From: CAVZVW01 sp963778845
GTDB taxonomy: Bacteria > Actinomycetota > Actinomycetes > Actinomycetales > Kineosporiaceae
Assembly: GCA_963778845.1 (NCBI GenBank)
Contig: CAVZVW010000009.1
Location: 1,674,001 to 1,738,000 of the forward strand
Length of the DNA: 64,000 nt
Direction: 5' to 3'
This document shows positions 44,656-53,956 of this stretch, piece after piece. A program made the translations under genes and the position numbers. How positions within the stretch are numbered: position 1 is the stretch's first letter; each line of letters opens with the position of its first letter. Under the pieces are notes generated by a model. The model had not been told where the DNA came from and made no database searches. It saw only the letters and a list, made by a program, of their open reading frames with translations.

Positions 44656-46209
44656 CTACTCCGGCTTCACCAGCGGGAACAGGATGGTCTCGCGGATCCC
44701 CAGGCCGGTCAGCGCCATCAGCAGCCGGTCCAGCCCCATGCCCATGCCGCCCGAGGGTGGCATGCCGTACTCCATGGCCCGCAGGAAGTCCTCGTCGAGC
44801 CGCATTGCCTCGGCATCCCCCTTGGCGGCCAGCCGGGCCTGAGCCAGGAACCGGTCCCGCTGCACAACCGGGTCCACGAGCTCGGAGTACGCGGTCGCGA
44901 GCTCGAAGGAACGCACGTAGAGGTCCCACTTCTCGGCCAGCCCCGCAGTCTTGCGGTGCTGGCGGGTGAGGGGGGCGGTCTCCTCGGGGTAGTCCCGCAC
45001 GAAGGTCGGCGCATGGAGCCCGGGAACCACGAGGTGCTCGAAGAGCTCCTCTGCGAGCTTGCCCGGGCCGTAGTGGGCGAGCACGGGGACGCCGATCCGC
45101 TCGGCGATGGCGACCAGGCGGGCCATGGGTGTGCGGACATCGACCACCTCCCCGAGCGCCGCCGACAGCGACCCGAACAGGGTGACCTCGGTCCACTGCC
45201 CGCTCAGGTCGTACTCCTCACCGTCGACCAGGCGTACCACCGTCGAGCCGTGGACGAGGGTCGCGGCCTCCTGCACCAGCTCACGGGTCAGCGTGGCCAT
45301 CGTGTCGTATGACCCATACGCCTCGTACGTCTCGATCATCGCGAACTCGGGCGAGTGCGAGGAGTCCGCACCTTCGTTCCGGAAGTTGCGGTTGATCTCG
45401 AAGACCTTGTCCATACCGCCGACCACGCAGCGCTTGAGGAACAGCTCCGGGGCGATGCGCAGGTACACGTCGATGTCGAAGGCGTTCATGTGCGTCTGGA
45501 AGGGTCGGGCGGCAGCCCCGCCGTGCAGCACCTGCAGCATGGGCGTCTCCACCTCGACGAACCCGCGTCCGTGGAACGAGTCGCGCAGCGAGCGGACGAC
45601 GCCCGCTCGCATCCGAGCGACGTCGCGGGCTGCGGGACGCACGATGAGATCCACATAGCGCTGCCGGACGCGCGACTCCTCCGACATCTCCTTGTGCAGC
45701 ACGGGCAGCGGCCGCAGTGCCTTGGCCGCCATTCGCCAGTCGTCGGCCATCACGGACAGCTCGCCACGTCTGCTCGCCACCACCTCGCCATGGACGAAGA
45801 CGTGGTCGCCGAGATCCACGTCGGCCTTCCAGGCCACGAGGGACTGCTCGCCGACGCCGGCGAGGGACACCATCACCTGCAGGCGGGTCCCGTCCCCCTC
45901 CTGCAGCGTGGCGAAGCACAGCCTCCCCGTCGTGCGTGCGAACACGACGCGCCCGGCGACGCCGACGACGTCCCCGCTGCCCGCGCCCGGCTCGAGGTCG
46001 GGATGGAGTGCTCGCACCTGGGCGAGCGTGTGCGTGCGGTCGACGGCCACGGGGTAGGGCTGGCGACCGGCGGCCAGCAGCCGCTCCCGCTTCTCGTGCC
46101 TGACCCTCATCTGCTCCGGCAGGTCCGACGCGTCCTCGGTATCGGGGTCGGTGTCGGCGGGCGAGCCCGTGGAGGGCGCGGCCGGGCGCGAGGCGGGGAG
46201 GTCGGTCAC
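44656..46209 (-). CDS. lysS: Lysyl-tRNA synthetase, class II
   Basis: The 517-residue protein has an OB-fold anticodon domain (~80-190) and the class II core. Motif 1 GFVEVETPML, motif 2 around NRNFRNEGADSSHSPEF, motif 3 GMGMGLDRLLMAL. The N-terminal ~40 residues are disordered. The GTG at 46209 is 8 nt after TAGCCT (46218-46223), indicating a leaderless mRNA; the frame is open further up but without family similarity. Confidence 0.95.
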   Translation of the reverse strand: MTDLPASRPAAPSTGSPADTDPDTEDASDLPEQMRVRHEKRERLLAAGRQPYPVAVDRTHTLAQVRALHPDLEPGAGSGDVVGVAGRVVFARTTGRLCFATLQEGDGTRLQVMVSLAGVGEQSLVAWKADVDLGDHVFVHGEVVASRRGELSVMADDWRMAAKALRPLPVLHKEMSEESRVRQRYVDLIVRPAARDVARMRAGVVRSLRDSFHGRGFVEVETPMLQVLHGGAAARPFQTHMNAFDIDVYLRIAPELFLKRCVVGGMDKVFEINRNFRNEGADSSHSPEFAMIETYEAYGSYDTMATLTRELVQEAATLVHGSTVVRLVDGEEYDLSGQWTEVTLFGSLSAALGEVVDVRTPMARLVAIAERIGVPVLAHYGPGKLAEELFEHLVVPGLHAPTFVRDYPEETAPLTRQHRKTAGLAEKWDLYVRSFELATAYSELVDPVVQRDRFLAQARLAAKGDAEAMRLDEDFLRAMEYGMPPSGGMGMGLDRLLMALTGLGIRETILFPLVKPE

Positions 46210-46370
46210 GAAGGCCAAGGCTATCTCCGGCGGCGCTTCGGGTCCTCGCCGCCGACCCGCCTGCAAGCGGGAGGGTGCCACCCGGGCGACGTCCACCGGG
46301 TTTCGATCCGGTCGATCCGTGGCAAACACAGTCAGTAGCCCACCGAGCACGCGCCGACCCTGAGGTAGGC

Positions 46371-47483
46371 ATGTCACCCTCCCGGCGTCGCCGTCGCCGG
46401 GCGAGCCCCGAATGGGAGGGCCGCCCGGTGATCACCGTTGCGACTCTTCCCGGCCGCGGGCTCTATGCGCGCCACCTGGGGCACCCGGAAGGCGTGGACG
46501 GCGTCCACCGCCCGACCATCACCCCGACGCCCGCCCCGGGGGCCGCACCACCCGCCTTCGACCGGCGGTGGCTGACCGCGAACATGGGGATCGTCGACGT
46601 GGTGCACGTCCACGGGGTTCCAGCGCGACAACGCCCGGCCGACGTCGAGGCGGCCGTCGACGTCGTGCGGGCGGCGGGCAGGCCCCTGGTCGTGACGGCC
46701 TACCACCTCAGCGACCCGACGGGGGAGGACGACGAGCGGCACCTCGCGCAGATCGGCCACCTGGTGCAACGGGCCGACGCGGTCATCACGCTCACGCAGT
46801 CAGCGGCCACCGAGCTGTCGCAACGGTGGGGGGTCGACCCGCTCGTAGTGCCGCACCCGCACGTCGTCGACTTCGTCCGGATGCGCCGGCAGCGCCCGTG
46901 CGTGCGGCGCGGCCCGTTTGTCGTGGGCACGCACCTGGGAGCGCTTCGAACCCCGCTCGACCCCGTGGCCCTGGTGAGCAGCCTCGCCGACGCCGTGCGC
47001 CGGATGTCCGGTGCGGTGCTCTCGGTGCAGGTGAACGAGAACGTCCTCGACCCGGGCTCGTCCAGCTACGACCCGCGCACCGTGTCGCAGCTGCAGCGCA
47101 TCGCGGCCACCGTCGGGGGTCGCCTGCACACGCGGCCGCGGTTGAGCGAGCCCGACCTCTGGGACCACATCTTCGGCGTCGACGTATGTGTGCTCCCCGG
47201 GCTGCACGGGTCGCACTCGGTGTGGCCCGAGGCGTGCTTCGACCTCGGCACGCAGTCCCTGGTGCCCTCCGGGACCCATGCCGCCAACCAGCGACCGTGC
47301 CTGGTGTTCGACTGCCGGGACGGCGCCGCGGACCCCGCGTCGCTGGCCGCAGCGCTGGAGGCGAGCCAGGAGCACGGCAGTGTCTGGCGTGCGGATCCCG
47401 GTGAGCGGTGGAAGGAGCGCGTAGCGGTCTCGGAGTCGCTGCGCGGGGTCTACGAGCGCGTCTGCGGGCTCGACCGGGTCTGA
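46371..47483 (+). CDS. Glycosyltransferase-like protein (GT4/GT-B fold)
   Basis: A 370-residue protein with GT-B features: N-domain VVHVHGVP and VVTAYHLSDPTG, linker VVPHPHVVDF, and C-domain GTHLGALR and WEACF-like VWPEACFDLG. Donor and acceptor are unknown. GAGG lies 5 nt before the ATG at 46371. It occupies the lysS-panC interval where mycobacteria have coaX and panD, which I do not see here. Confidence 0.72.
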   Translation: MSPSRRRRRRASPEWEGRPVITVATLPGRGLYARHLGHPEGVDGVHRPTITPTPAPGAAPPAFDRRWLTANMGIVDVVHVHGVPARQRPADVEAAVDVVRAAGRPLVVTAYHLSDPTGEDDERHLAQIGHLVQRADAVITLTQSAATELSQRWGVDPLVVPHPHVVDFVRMRRQRPCVRRGPFVVGTHLGALRTPLDPVALVSSLADAVRRMSGAVLSVQVNENVLDPGSSSYDPRTVSQLQRIAATVGGRLHTRPRLSEPDLWDHIFGVDVCVLPGLHGSHSVWPEACFDLGTQSLVPSGTHAANQRPCLVFDCRDGAADPASLAAALEASQEHGSVWRADPGERWKERVAVSESLRGVYERVCGLDRV

Positions 47484-47510
47484 CGCCGATCCCTCGACGG
47501 CGACGACCCG

Positions 47511-48419
47511 CTAGCGTCCGCTACGGATGGTGGGGATGCCTACCTCGAGGACGACGTTGTCGATCAACCGGGTCGTGCCCACCCGCGCCGCGACGGCCAG
47601 CAGCGCCTCGCCGCGGTACCACTCGGGGACGTCGTCCAGTGACTGCGGGTGCACGAGCACGAGGTAGTCCACGACGCAGAGCGGCTCGGCGACCAGCACC
47701 GCCCGGGAGGCTCTCCGCACCGCACTCGCCCCTTCGCCGGCGGCGGCCTCGCCGGCCCGCAACGCCGTGGACAGCGTGAGAGCCACCTCGCGGTCCAGCG
47801 CGCTCAAGTGCATGTTGCGGCTGCTCATCGCCAGGCCGTCGGGCTCGCGCACCGTCGGGACGGCAACCACCTCGCAGCCGAAGTCGAGGTCGCGCACCAT
47901 CCGACGGATGAGCAACAGCTGCTGCGCGTCCTTCTGCCCGAAGTACGCCAGGCCAGGCCCGGTGAGGTGCAGGAGCTTCGCGACGACCGTCAGCACACCG
48001 TCGAAGTGGCCCGGGCGGCTCTTGCCCTCCAGCACGTCGCCGAGCCGGCCGGCGCCGACCCGCACGCTGGGGTCCCCCTCGGGGTAGACCACGTCGGGGC
48101 CCGGAGCGAAGACGAGGTCGACACCCTCGCGCGTGCAGAGCTCGAGGTCGGCGTCGAACGTGCGCGGGTACTTGGCGAGATCCTCCTTCGGCCCGAACTG
48201 CAGCGGGTTGAGGAAGATCGTGACGATCACGCTGTCGGCGTGGCGGCGGGCCTGCCTGACCAGCTCGACGTGCCCCTCGTGCAGCGCGCCCATGGTCATG
48301 ACGACCGCGACGGTGCCGGTCAGCCGGGCCCGTGCCGCTTCGAGCTCGGCCCGGGTGCGGGTGACCATCGGTCGATCCGGGGCCGCGCCCTGGTGCCCCT
48401 CCAGCGCCATGCCGGTCAC
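47511..48419 (-). CDS. panC: Pantothenate synthetase
   Basis: Joins pantoate and beta-alanine with ATP to form pantothenate. The 302-residue protein has VMTMGALHEGHVELVR (HIGH-like motif), FLNPLQFGPKEDLAKYPR, YFGQKDAQQLLLIRRM, and the KMSKS-like DGLAMSSRN. The GTG overlaps the DUF2520 gene stop (GTGA); the pair is conserved in actinobacteria. panD and panB are not in the window, so beta-alanine supply is encoded elsewhere. Confidence 0.95.
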   Translation of the reverse strand: MTGMALEGHQGAAPDRPMVTRTRAELEAARARLTGTVAVVMTMGALHEGHVELVRQARRHADSVIVTIFLNPLQFGPKEDLAKYPRTFDADLELCTREGVDLVFAPGPDVVYPEGDPSVRVGAGRLGDVLEGKSRPGHFDGVLTVVAKLLHLTGPGLAYFGQKDAQQLLLIRRMVRDLDFGCEVVAVPTVREPDGLAMSSRNMHLSALDREVALTLSTALRAGEAAAGEGASAVRRASRAVLVAEPLCVVDYLVLVHPQSLDDVPEWYRGEALLAVAARVGTTRLIDNVVLEVGIPTIRSGR

Positions 48420-49357
48420 GCTATCGGCCGACCCGGCGGGCGATCGTCGGCGAGTACCGTCAGCAGCGCCTCCGCCGCCGCCGGCTTCAGCCGCCCGCTT
48501 GCCAGTGCCCGGTCGGCCGTCGTGCGGGCGAGCGCCCGGTAGGTCGCCACCACCTGCGCCAGCCCAGCCGCGCTGATCGCCTCCAGGTGGACCGCGACCG
48601 TACCCGCGTCACCGCGCGAGACGGGACCGGTGAGGGCCGCGTCCCCCGAGCGCAGCGCGTTGTCCAGGGACGCCGACAGCAGGGGTGCGAGCACCCTCTG
48701 CGCCTGCTCGACACCGGCGGCACGCAGCACCTCCATCGCCTGGGCGACGAGCGTCACGAGGTGGTTCGCGCCGTGGGCCAGCGCCGCGTGGTAGAGCGGG
48801 CGCAGCTCCTCGTCGATCACCACCGGCTCCGCACCCATCTCGACGACCAGGGCCTGCGCGATGGGCAGCACCGCCGCCGGGGCGCTCACCCCGAAGCAGC
48901 AGTCGGCAAGGCGGCTGAGGTCGAGACTCGTGCCGGTGAAGGTCATGGCGGGATGCACTGCGAGCGGGATCACCCCGAGGGCCACCGCGTCACCCAGGAT
49001 GCGCCAGCCGTGCCGGCCGGACGTGTGGACGGCGAGCTGTCCGGCCTGCCAGGCTCCCGTCGCGGCGAGGCCGCCCACGACGCCGGCCAGCGCGTCGTCC
49101 GGCACGGTCAGCAGCACCAGCTCCGCGCGCTCGACGACCTCGGGCACCGTGAGCACGGGCACCCCCGGCAGCATCGCCTCGGCCCGCTCGCGGCTGGCGG
49201 CCGAGACGGCGGAGACCCCCACCACCGCGTGCCCGGCGGCGCGCAGGGCGCTGGCCAGTACCGCACCGACGCGCCCCGCCCCCACGACACCGACCCCCAG
49301 CCGGCCCGGCCTGCTGGAAGGGTCGTCGACCACGTGCTCGCCCGCGTCCCCTGCCAC
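48416..49357 (-). CDS. Rossmann-fold DUF2520 protein
   Basis: The 313-residue protein has an NAD(P)-binding N-domain (VGVVGAGRVGAVLASALRAAGH) and a C-terminal helical DUF2520 domain (ALAHGANHLVTLVAQAMEVL). It resembles ketopantoate or pyrroline-carboxylate reductases, and its constant coupling to panC suggests ketopantoate reduction (PanE-like), not proven. The GTG start is 8 nt from a TAGCCT -10 shared with the divergent gene. Confidence 0.87.
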   Translation of the reverse strand: MAGDAGEHVVDDPSSRPGRLGVGVVGAGRVGAVLASALRAAGHAVVGVSAVSAASRERAEAMLPGVPVLTVPEVVERAELVLLTVPDDALAGVVGGLAATGAWQAGQLAVHTSGRHGWRILGDAVALGVIPLAVHPAMTFTGTSLDLSRLADCCFGVSAPAAVLPIAQALVVEMGAEPVVIDEELRPLYHAALAHGANHLVTLVAQAMEVLRAAGVEQAQRVLAPLLSASLDNALRSGDAALTGPVSRGDAGTVAVHLEAISAAGLAQVVATYRALARTTADRALASGRLKPAAAEALLTVLADDRPPGRPIA

Positions 49358-49365
49358 GAGGTGCG

Positions 49366-49375
49366 AGGCTAGCCT
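49366..49375. promoter_or_regulatory. Palindromic bidirectional -10 element
   Basis: AGGCTAGCCT is a perfect palindrome giving TAGCCT on both strands (plus 49370-49375; minus 49371-49366). It stands 7 nt before the GTG of the plus-strand methyltransferase and 8 nt before the GTG of the DUF2520 gene. One melted segment could serve two leaderless transcripts. Confidence 0.65.
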
Positions 49376-49382
49376 GACCCCC

Positions 49383-50108
49383 GTGGGACGTCATGAGCGG
49401 ATAGCCGAGCTCGCCGACCTGACGACGCCCGGGCTCGAGGTGGCCGACCTCGCCTCGGGCGCGGGCCGGGTGGTGCGGGCGATGCTGGCGTCGGCCGTAC
49501 CCACGGTGCGCATCCACGCCGTCGACGCCGCGTCGGGCCTCGACGACGACCTGCTGCACGACGAGCGCGTCCGCTCGGTCATCGCCGACCTCGACGAGCC
49601 GCTGCCGTTCGCCGACGCCGTGCTGGACCGTGTCGTGTCGCTCAACGTCGCCGAGCACCTCGCCGACCCGGCGGCCCACCTCGTCCAGTGCCATCGTGTG
49701 CTTCGCCCCGGCGGCAAGCTGGTGCTTGCGCACAGTGACTGGGACACGGCGTTGTTCGCGGGCGAGGACGACGTGCTGACCCGCACCCTCGTCGACCGGT
49801 TCGTCGCGATGGTGCCGCACTGGGCCGACCGCTCCGACGGCTTCATGGGGCGCAAGCTGCTCGGGCTCGCGCTGGCAGCCCCGTTCCAGGTGGTCTCGGT
49901 GGACACCTGGGCCGACTGCCACCGGCGCTTCGACGCCGGGTCGGTCGGCTGGAAGGTCGCCGGTGGCGTCCTCGAGGCGGCCGCAGACGACCCCGACCTC
50001 GCTCGCCGGGCGAAGGGGTGGTTCGAGGGGCTGGCGAAGCTGGCCCGCGAGGACCGCTTCCTGTTCACGGTCACCGACGTCGCGCTCGTGCTGCTGCGCC
50101 GGTCGTGA
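49383..50108 (+). CDS. Class I SAM-dependent methyltransferase
   Basis: The 241-residue protein has motif I VADLASGAGRVVRAM, acidic AVDAAS, and motif IV VVSLNVAEHLADP typical of Methyltransf_11 proteins. The substrate is unknown. Leaderless start 7 nt after the shared -10. The stop overlaps the start of the MidA-type gene (GTGA), so both are in one transcript. Confidence 0.83.
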   Translation: MGRHERIAELADLTTPGLEVADLASGAGRVVRAMLASAVPTVRIHAVDAASGLDDDLLHDERVRSVIADLDEPLPFADAVLDRVVSLNVAEHLADPAAHLVQCHRVLRPGGKLVLAHSDWDTALFAGEDDVLTRTLVDRFVAMVPHWADRSDGFMGRKLLGLALAAPFQVVSVDTWADCHRRFDAGSVGWKVAGGVLEAAADDPDLARRAKGWFEGLAKLAREDRFLFTVTDVALVLLRRS

Positions 50109-51142
50109 GCCGGCGCTCGCCTCACGACGAGGTACTGCCCACCTGGCGCGCCGCGTGGCAGCAGGCGCTGTACGGCGACGGTGGCTTCTACCATCGCCCG
50201 GAAGGCCCGCGAGGCCATTTCCGAACGGCGTGCCACGCCGCGCCCGCCCAGGTCGGTGCCGCCATGGTCCGCCTCGCCAGGGCCGGCGGGTGCGGCGCCG
50301 TCGTCGATGTAGGGGCGGGCCGGGGCGAGCTGGTGGCGGCGATCGCGTCGCAGGCTCCCGACCTCCAGGTGCACGGCGTCGACGTCGTAGACCGCCCGCC
50401 GGGCCTGCCCGACGGCATCGGCTGGTCGCGCGGTCTCGAGCGGGTGCCCGCGGCGCTCGCCTCAGGTGCGACCCCCGTGCTGCTGATGGCCTGGGAGCTG
50501 CTCGACAACATCGCCTGTGACGTCGTGGAGGTGGACGCCGCCGGTCTCGCGCGGGTGGTGACCGTGGACGTGGGCTCGGGCCGGGAGGTCCTGGGCGGGC
50601 GCATCCGCGGCGAGCTGGACGAGTGGTGCCGGCGCTGGTGGGCGCTGGACGGCGCGGAGCCCGGTTCGAGGGCGGAGGTGGGCGTCGAGCGCGACCGGGT
50701 GTGGGCGGAGCTGGTCTCGGGGCTGCCCCGGGGACTGCTGCTGGCCGTCGACTACGCCCATACCCGCGGCACCCGCCCGCGCGACGGTTCGCTCGCCGGG
50801 TTTCGCGGCGGCCGGATGCTCCCGCCGGTTCCGGACGGCTCCTGCGACATCACGGCGCACGTGGCTCTCGACGCGGTGGCTGCTGCGGGCCGAGCGTCCG
50901 GGGCCGGGACGCAGGTGCTGACGACCCAGCGCGAGGCGCTGCGCGTGCTGGGTGTGCGCCGCCGCACGCCCAGCGTCGGCGAGGACGCCGCCGCCCTGCT
51001 CGCCCGCTTGCAGCACGACGGCTGCGTCGCCGAGCTCATGGACCCGGGTGGCCTGGGTGGCTTCGGCTGGCTGCTCCAGGGCCGCGACGTCGAGATCCCG
51101 CTCGCTCTGGAGCGGCTCGGCGGCGGGGACCGCAGCGCGTAG
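50105..51142 (+). CDS. MidA/NDUFAF7-family SAM-dependent methyltransferase
   Basis: The 345-residue DUF185 protein has FYHRPEGPRGHFRTACHAAP at the N-terminus, SAM loop VVDVGAGRGEL, LMAWELLDNI, and VDYAHTRGTRPRDGSL. The eukaryotic member NDUFAF7 methylates an arginine of the complex I subunit NDUFS2, the NuoD homologue. An orphan nuoD lies 2.8 kb downstream, so NuoD is a natural candidate substrate; that is inference. Coupled to the preceding methyltransferase. Confidence 0.87.
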   Translation: MSRRSPHDEVLPTWRAAWQQALYGDGGFYHRPEGPRGHFRTACHAAPAQVGAAMVRLARAGGCGAVVDVGAGRGELVAAIASQAPDLQVHGVDVVDRPPGLPDGIGWSRGLERVPAALASGATPVLLMAWELLDNIACDVVEVDAAGLARVVTVDVGSGREVLGGRIRGELDEWCRRWWALDGAEPGSRAEVGVERDRVWAELVSGLPRGLLLAVDYAHTRGTRPRDGSLAGFRGGRMLPPVPDGSCDITAHVALDAVAAAGRASGAGTQVLTTQREALRVLGVRRRTPSVGEDAAALLARLQHDGCVAELMDPGGLGGFGWLLQGRDVEIPLALERLGGGDRSA

Positions 51143-51176
51143 CGCTCGGGCGTGTCTGGTGGACCGTCACGCAGAC

Positions 51177-51824
51177 TCACATCCCGAAGTGCGTGCGGTG
51201 GACGGTCGCGACAGCCTCCGCCGCCCCGGTCACCTCGACCTGCGCGGCGGTCGAGCGTCCGAAGAGGTAGAGGAGAAGCTCGCCGGGCGGCCCGATCAGC
51301 CGAGCACTGGGTTCGCCCTTCCGAACCGTGCTGCACTCGGTGGTTCCCACCCACTCGATCTCCAGCCCGACCCCGCGCAGCCTGCGGCTCAGGTAGCGGC
51401 TACCTCGGCAGACGTTTCGCCACAACGCAGCCTCCAAGGCGGGCGTCAGCGTGTCGCGGGGGCTCAAGCCGTTCGCTCTGCGCACGTCCTCCTGGTGGAC
51501 GAAGAACTCGTTCAGGCTCGGGAAGGAGCGAACCCATCCGATGCGGAAGAACCCAGGAGGTGGGCCCGACCGGATCCGCCCGACGAGCCACCCGAACTCC
51601 CGCTTCTCCGCCAGCCTCACCCTGCGGCGCTCGGCGAACCGTTGGAACGGCCCCGGAAGGACCATGCAGGGGCCGGCGATGAGATCGTGCTCACGAAGCA
51701 CGAGGTGAGCGGCGAGGTCGTGCCCGGTCCAGCCCTCCAGCAGCGTGGGTGCGTCGCCGCCGAGCTCGTCGAAGAGCTCGCATAGCGCGAGGCGCTCCTG
51801 CGCGTCCAACGGAAGATCACCCAT
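51177..51824 (-). CDS. TIGR03085-type metal-binding protein (mycothiol-dependent enzyme fold)
   Basis: The 215-residue helical protein of the DinB/maleylpyruvate isomerase-N fold has LLEGWTGHDLAAHLVLREHD, the conserved Trp-x3-Asp-x3-His, and NEFFVHQEDVRRANG, where histidines bind metal. Such proteins use mycothiol in several actinobacterial enzymes; the reaction here is unknown. It begins immediately at the stop of the PH-domain gene, so it is co-transcribed. Confidence 0.85.
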   Translation of the reverse strand: MGDLPLDAQERLALCELFDELGGDAPTLLEGWTGHDLAAHLVLREHDLIAGPCMVLPGPFQRFAERRRVRLAEKREFGWLVGRIRSGPPPGFFRIGWVRSFPSLNEFFVHQEDVRRANGLSPRDTLTPALEAALWRNVCRGSRYLSRRLRGVGLEIEWVGTTECSTVRKGEPSARLIGPPGELLLYLFGRSTAAQVEVTGAAEAVATVHRTHFGM

Positions 51825-53327
51825 CTACGGGGTCGACGGCTCCATCCATCGCTCGGGCCCGGCGACGGCCCGAGCACGGCGAGCCCGCTCGGCCTGCGCC
51901 GCTACCAGCGCGGCCGCTGCGTGCTCCTCGAGGTGCGGCACCAGCGGCGTGACCGGCCCGGGGGTCGAGTGCAGGACGAACGTGGCGAGCCCGAGCCGGC
52001 GTTCGAGCGGGCCCTGTCGCAGTCCGCAGCTCTGCGTCTTGACGTGCGGTACGACGTCGACATAGCGGTAGAGCCTTCCTCGCCGGACGAGCAGGGCCGC
52101 ACCTGTCACGCGGTACCCCGTGCGCCGGACGACGATGGGGTCGAGCCAGCGGGCCGACCGGGGGGACCCCACGAAGCCGTGCCCGTTCCCGTGACCCGAC
52201 ATGGCCGCTTCGACGACCTCCCGGGGGGTGTCGGGGCCGACGTCACCGAGGTCGGGCAGCACGAGCGCGACGAGCCCGATCGCCTCGCCCCGGGTACCGA
52301 CCGGCAGCAGCGTGCTCTCAGTGTCTCGGGCGCTCTCCCTGCCCGCGCCGTAGCCCGCCACGTTCACCCGTACCCGCCACCAGTCGACCCGTCTCCAGAG
52401 CAGTGGCTGCTCCAGCCTCAGGGCCTGAAGCCGGCCCGGCGGCACCGTCTGCGCCCGCTGCTCGAGGAGGCCGTGGCGCAGTCGCAGCCCGTCCGGTGAG
52501 GTCGCCACACGGAAGTGGAACCCGCCGTTGAAGCGGGCCCACAACAGGCTCCCCGAGCCCAGGGCCAGCGGGATGATGACGGTGAGGGGGCCGAGGTTCC
52601 CCAGGGCGACGGCCCCTCCGCTCAGGGCCACGACAAGCACACCGACGGTCACGGCGGCTCCGGACAGGACCAGAGACAGCAGCAGGCGCGCCATCGGCAC
52701 CTCGAGGACCTGGTGCTCCGGCGCCTGGGGGGCCTCGTGCGTGTCGTAGTGCAGCCCCGCGGCGCGGGCCAGGAGGTGGGCCCGCAGGCTGCCGGCCTCC
52801 TTCTCCGTGAGGAAGGACAGCGCGATCTTCGAGTCGCCCGCCCCCGCCACCTCGAGCGTGAGCTGAGCCAGCCCGAACAACCGCGCCACGAACGGCTGCA
52901 CGACGTCCACGGCCTGCAGCCGGTCCAGTCGCGCCCGCCGCTGCTGGCGGAACAGCACGCCGCTGTGCAGCTCCAGCGCCTCCGCCGTCACGCGGTAGCG
53001 CGTCATCCGCCACGAGAGGACGGCGAAGCCGATGCCCGCCAGGAGCACGAGGAGCAGGACCAGCCCGCCTCCGGCCAGGACGCGACCCCCGAGCCTCGGC
53101 ACCTTGGAACCGACATCGGGGACCGAGCCGTCCTGCAGGGACTTCTGCCCGAAGTCCTGGGCCAGGAAGAACAGCACCACGACGAGGACGCGCCACGAGC
53201 GGACAGCCGGCGTCAGCGGGTGCATCCGTCGCCAGGCGAGGTCGACGGGTTGGCGAGGGTCGGCGCCGGCTCGCGGCTCGACGACGTTATGGGGGTCGAG
53301 CGGCGTGGGCTGGTCGGGGCTCGTCAC
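51825..53327 (-). CDS. PH-domain membrane protein (YdbT-like)
   Basis: A 500-residue membrane protein with two pairs of hydrophobic helices (~45-60 with 85-105; ~212-262) and two or three bacterial PH (bPH2) domains (YRVTAEALELHSGVLFRQQRRARLDRLQAVDVVQ; YRVTGAALLVRRGRLYRYVDVVPHVKTQ). The Bacillus YdbS/YdbT pair affects bacteriocin tolerance; the role here is unknown. The start overlaps the smaller PH gene (GTGA). Confidence 0.87.
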   Translation of the reverse strand: MTSPDQPTPLDPHNVVEPRAGADPRQPVDLAWRRMHPLTPAVRSWRVLVVVLFFLAQDFGQKSLQDGSVPDVGSKVPRLGGRVLAGGGLVLLLVLLAGIGFAVLSWRMTRYRVTAEALELHSGVLFRQQRRARLDRLQAVDVVQPFVARLFGLAQLTLEVAGAGDSKIALSFLTEKEAGSLRAHLLARAAGLHYDTHEAPQAPEHQVLEVPMARLLLSLVLSGAAVTVGVLVVALSGGAVALGNLGPLTVIIPLALGSGSLLWARFNGGFHFRVATSPDGLRLRHGLLEQRAQTVPPGRLQALRLEQPLLWRRVDWWRVRVNVAGYGAGRESARDTESTLLPVGTRGEAIGLVALVLPDLGDVGPDTPREVVEAAMSGHGNGHGFVGSPRSARWLDPIVVRRTGYRVTGAALLVRRGRLYRYVDVVPHVKTQSCGLRQGPLERRLGLATFVLHSTPGPVTPLVPHLEEHAAAALVAAQAERARRARAVAGPERWMEPSTP

Positions 53328-53818
53328 AGACCCGCCAGCCGGGCCTGGCCCCGCGAGGCGAGCTGGTCACGAAGCCGGGAGGCCTCCTCGGGGCGCAGCC
53401 CGGGGATCACGGCGTCGGTCGCGGCCGCGGCGGTGTGCAGCTGCACCTTGGCGATGTCGAATGCCCGGTCGATCGGCCCGGCCTGGACGTCCACGTACTG
53501 CATGCGTCCGTAGGGGACGACGACGAGCTCGCGCCACATGATCCCGTGCCGGACGATCAGGTCGTCCTCGCGCTCGACGTAACCCCATGCCGGGACCTGG
53601 CGTCCGATGATCCACCAGGCCCAGGCGGCGGCCAGGGCCAGCACCAGGGCGGGGATCGTCAGCAGCACCCACTGCGCGGCGGCAGCAGCAACGAGGAACC
53701 CCGCCACGGGAAGGCCGGTCAGGGTGAGCACGAGCACGCGGCGAGCCGTCGCCAGCCGAGGGGACACCCTCGTCCAGACGACGCCGTCGGGGTCGAACGG
53801 CTGCTGCTGGGCGGGCAT
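53324..53818 (-). CDS. PH-domain membrane protein (YdbS-like)
   Basis: The 164-residue protein has two transmembrane helices (~27-70) and one bPH2 domain (REDDLIVRHGIMWRELVVVPYGRMQYVDVQAGPIDR). It is the usual partner of the larger YdbT-like protein, which follows with overlapping codons. The ATG at 53818 begins the family region; an in-frame extension upstream is possible. Confidence 0.85.
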   Translation of the reverse strand: MPAQQQPFDPDGVVWTRVSPRLATARRVLVLTLTGLPVAGFLVAAAAAQWVLLTIPALVLALAAAWAWWIIGRQVPAWGYVEREDDLIVRHGIMWRELVVVPYGRMQYVDVQAGPIDRAFDIAKVQLHTAAAATDAVIPGLRPEEASRLRDQLASRGQARLAGL

Positions 53819-53956
53819 GTCGTCAGCATCGCACAGCACTCTGACGGCTCGACCGTACGCGAACCGGCCGGCCGGTGCGGCCTCCTCGTCGCCCATGACG
53901 GGTGTCACGGCCTGGGCGCGGTCACGCCGGTGACCTCACATGGCAGACTGCCCGAC

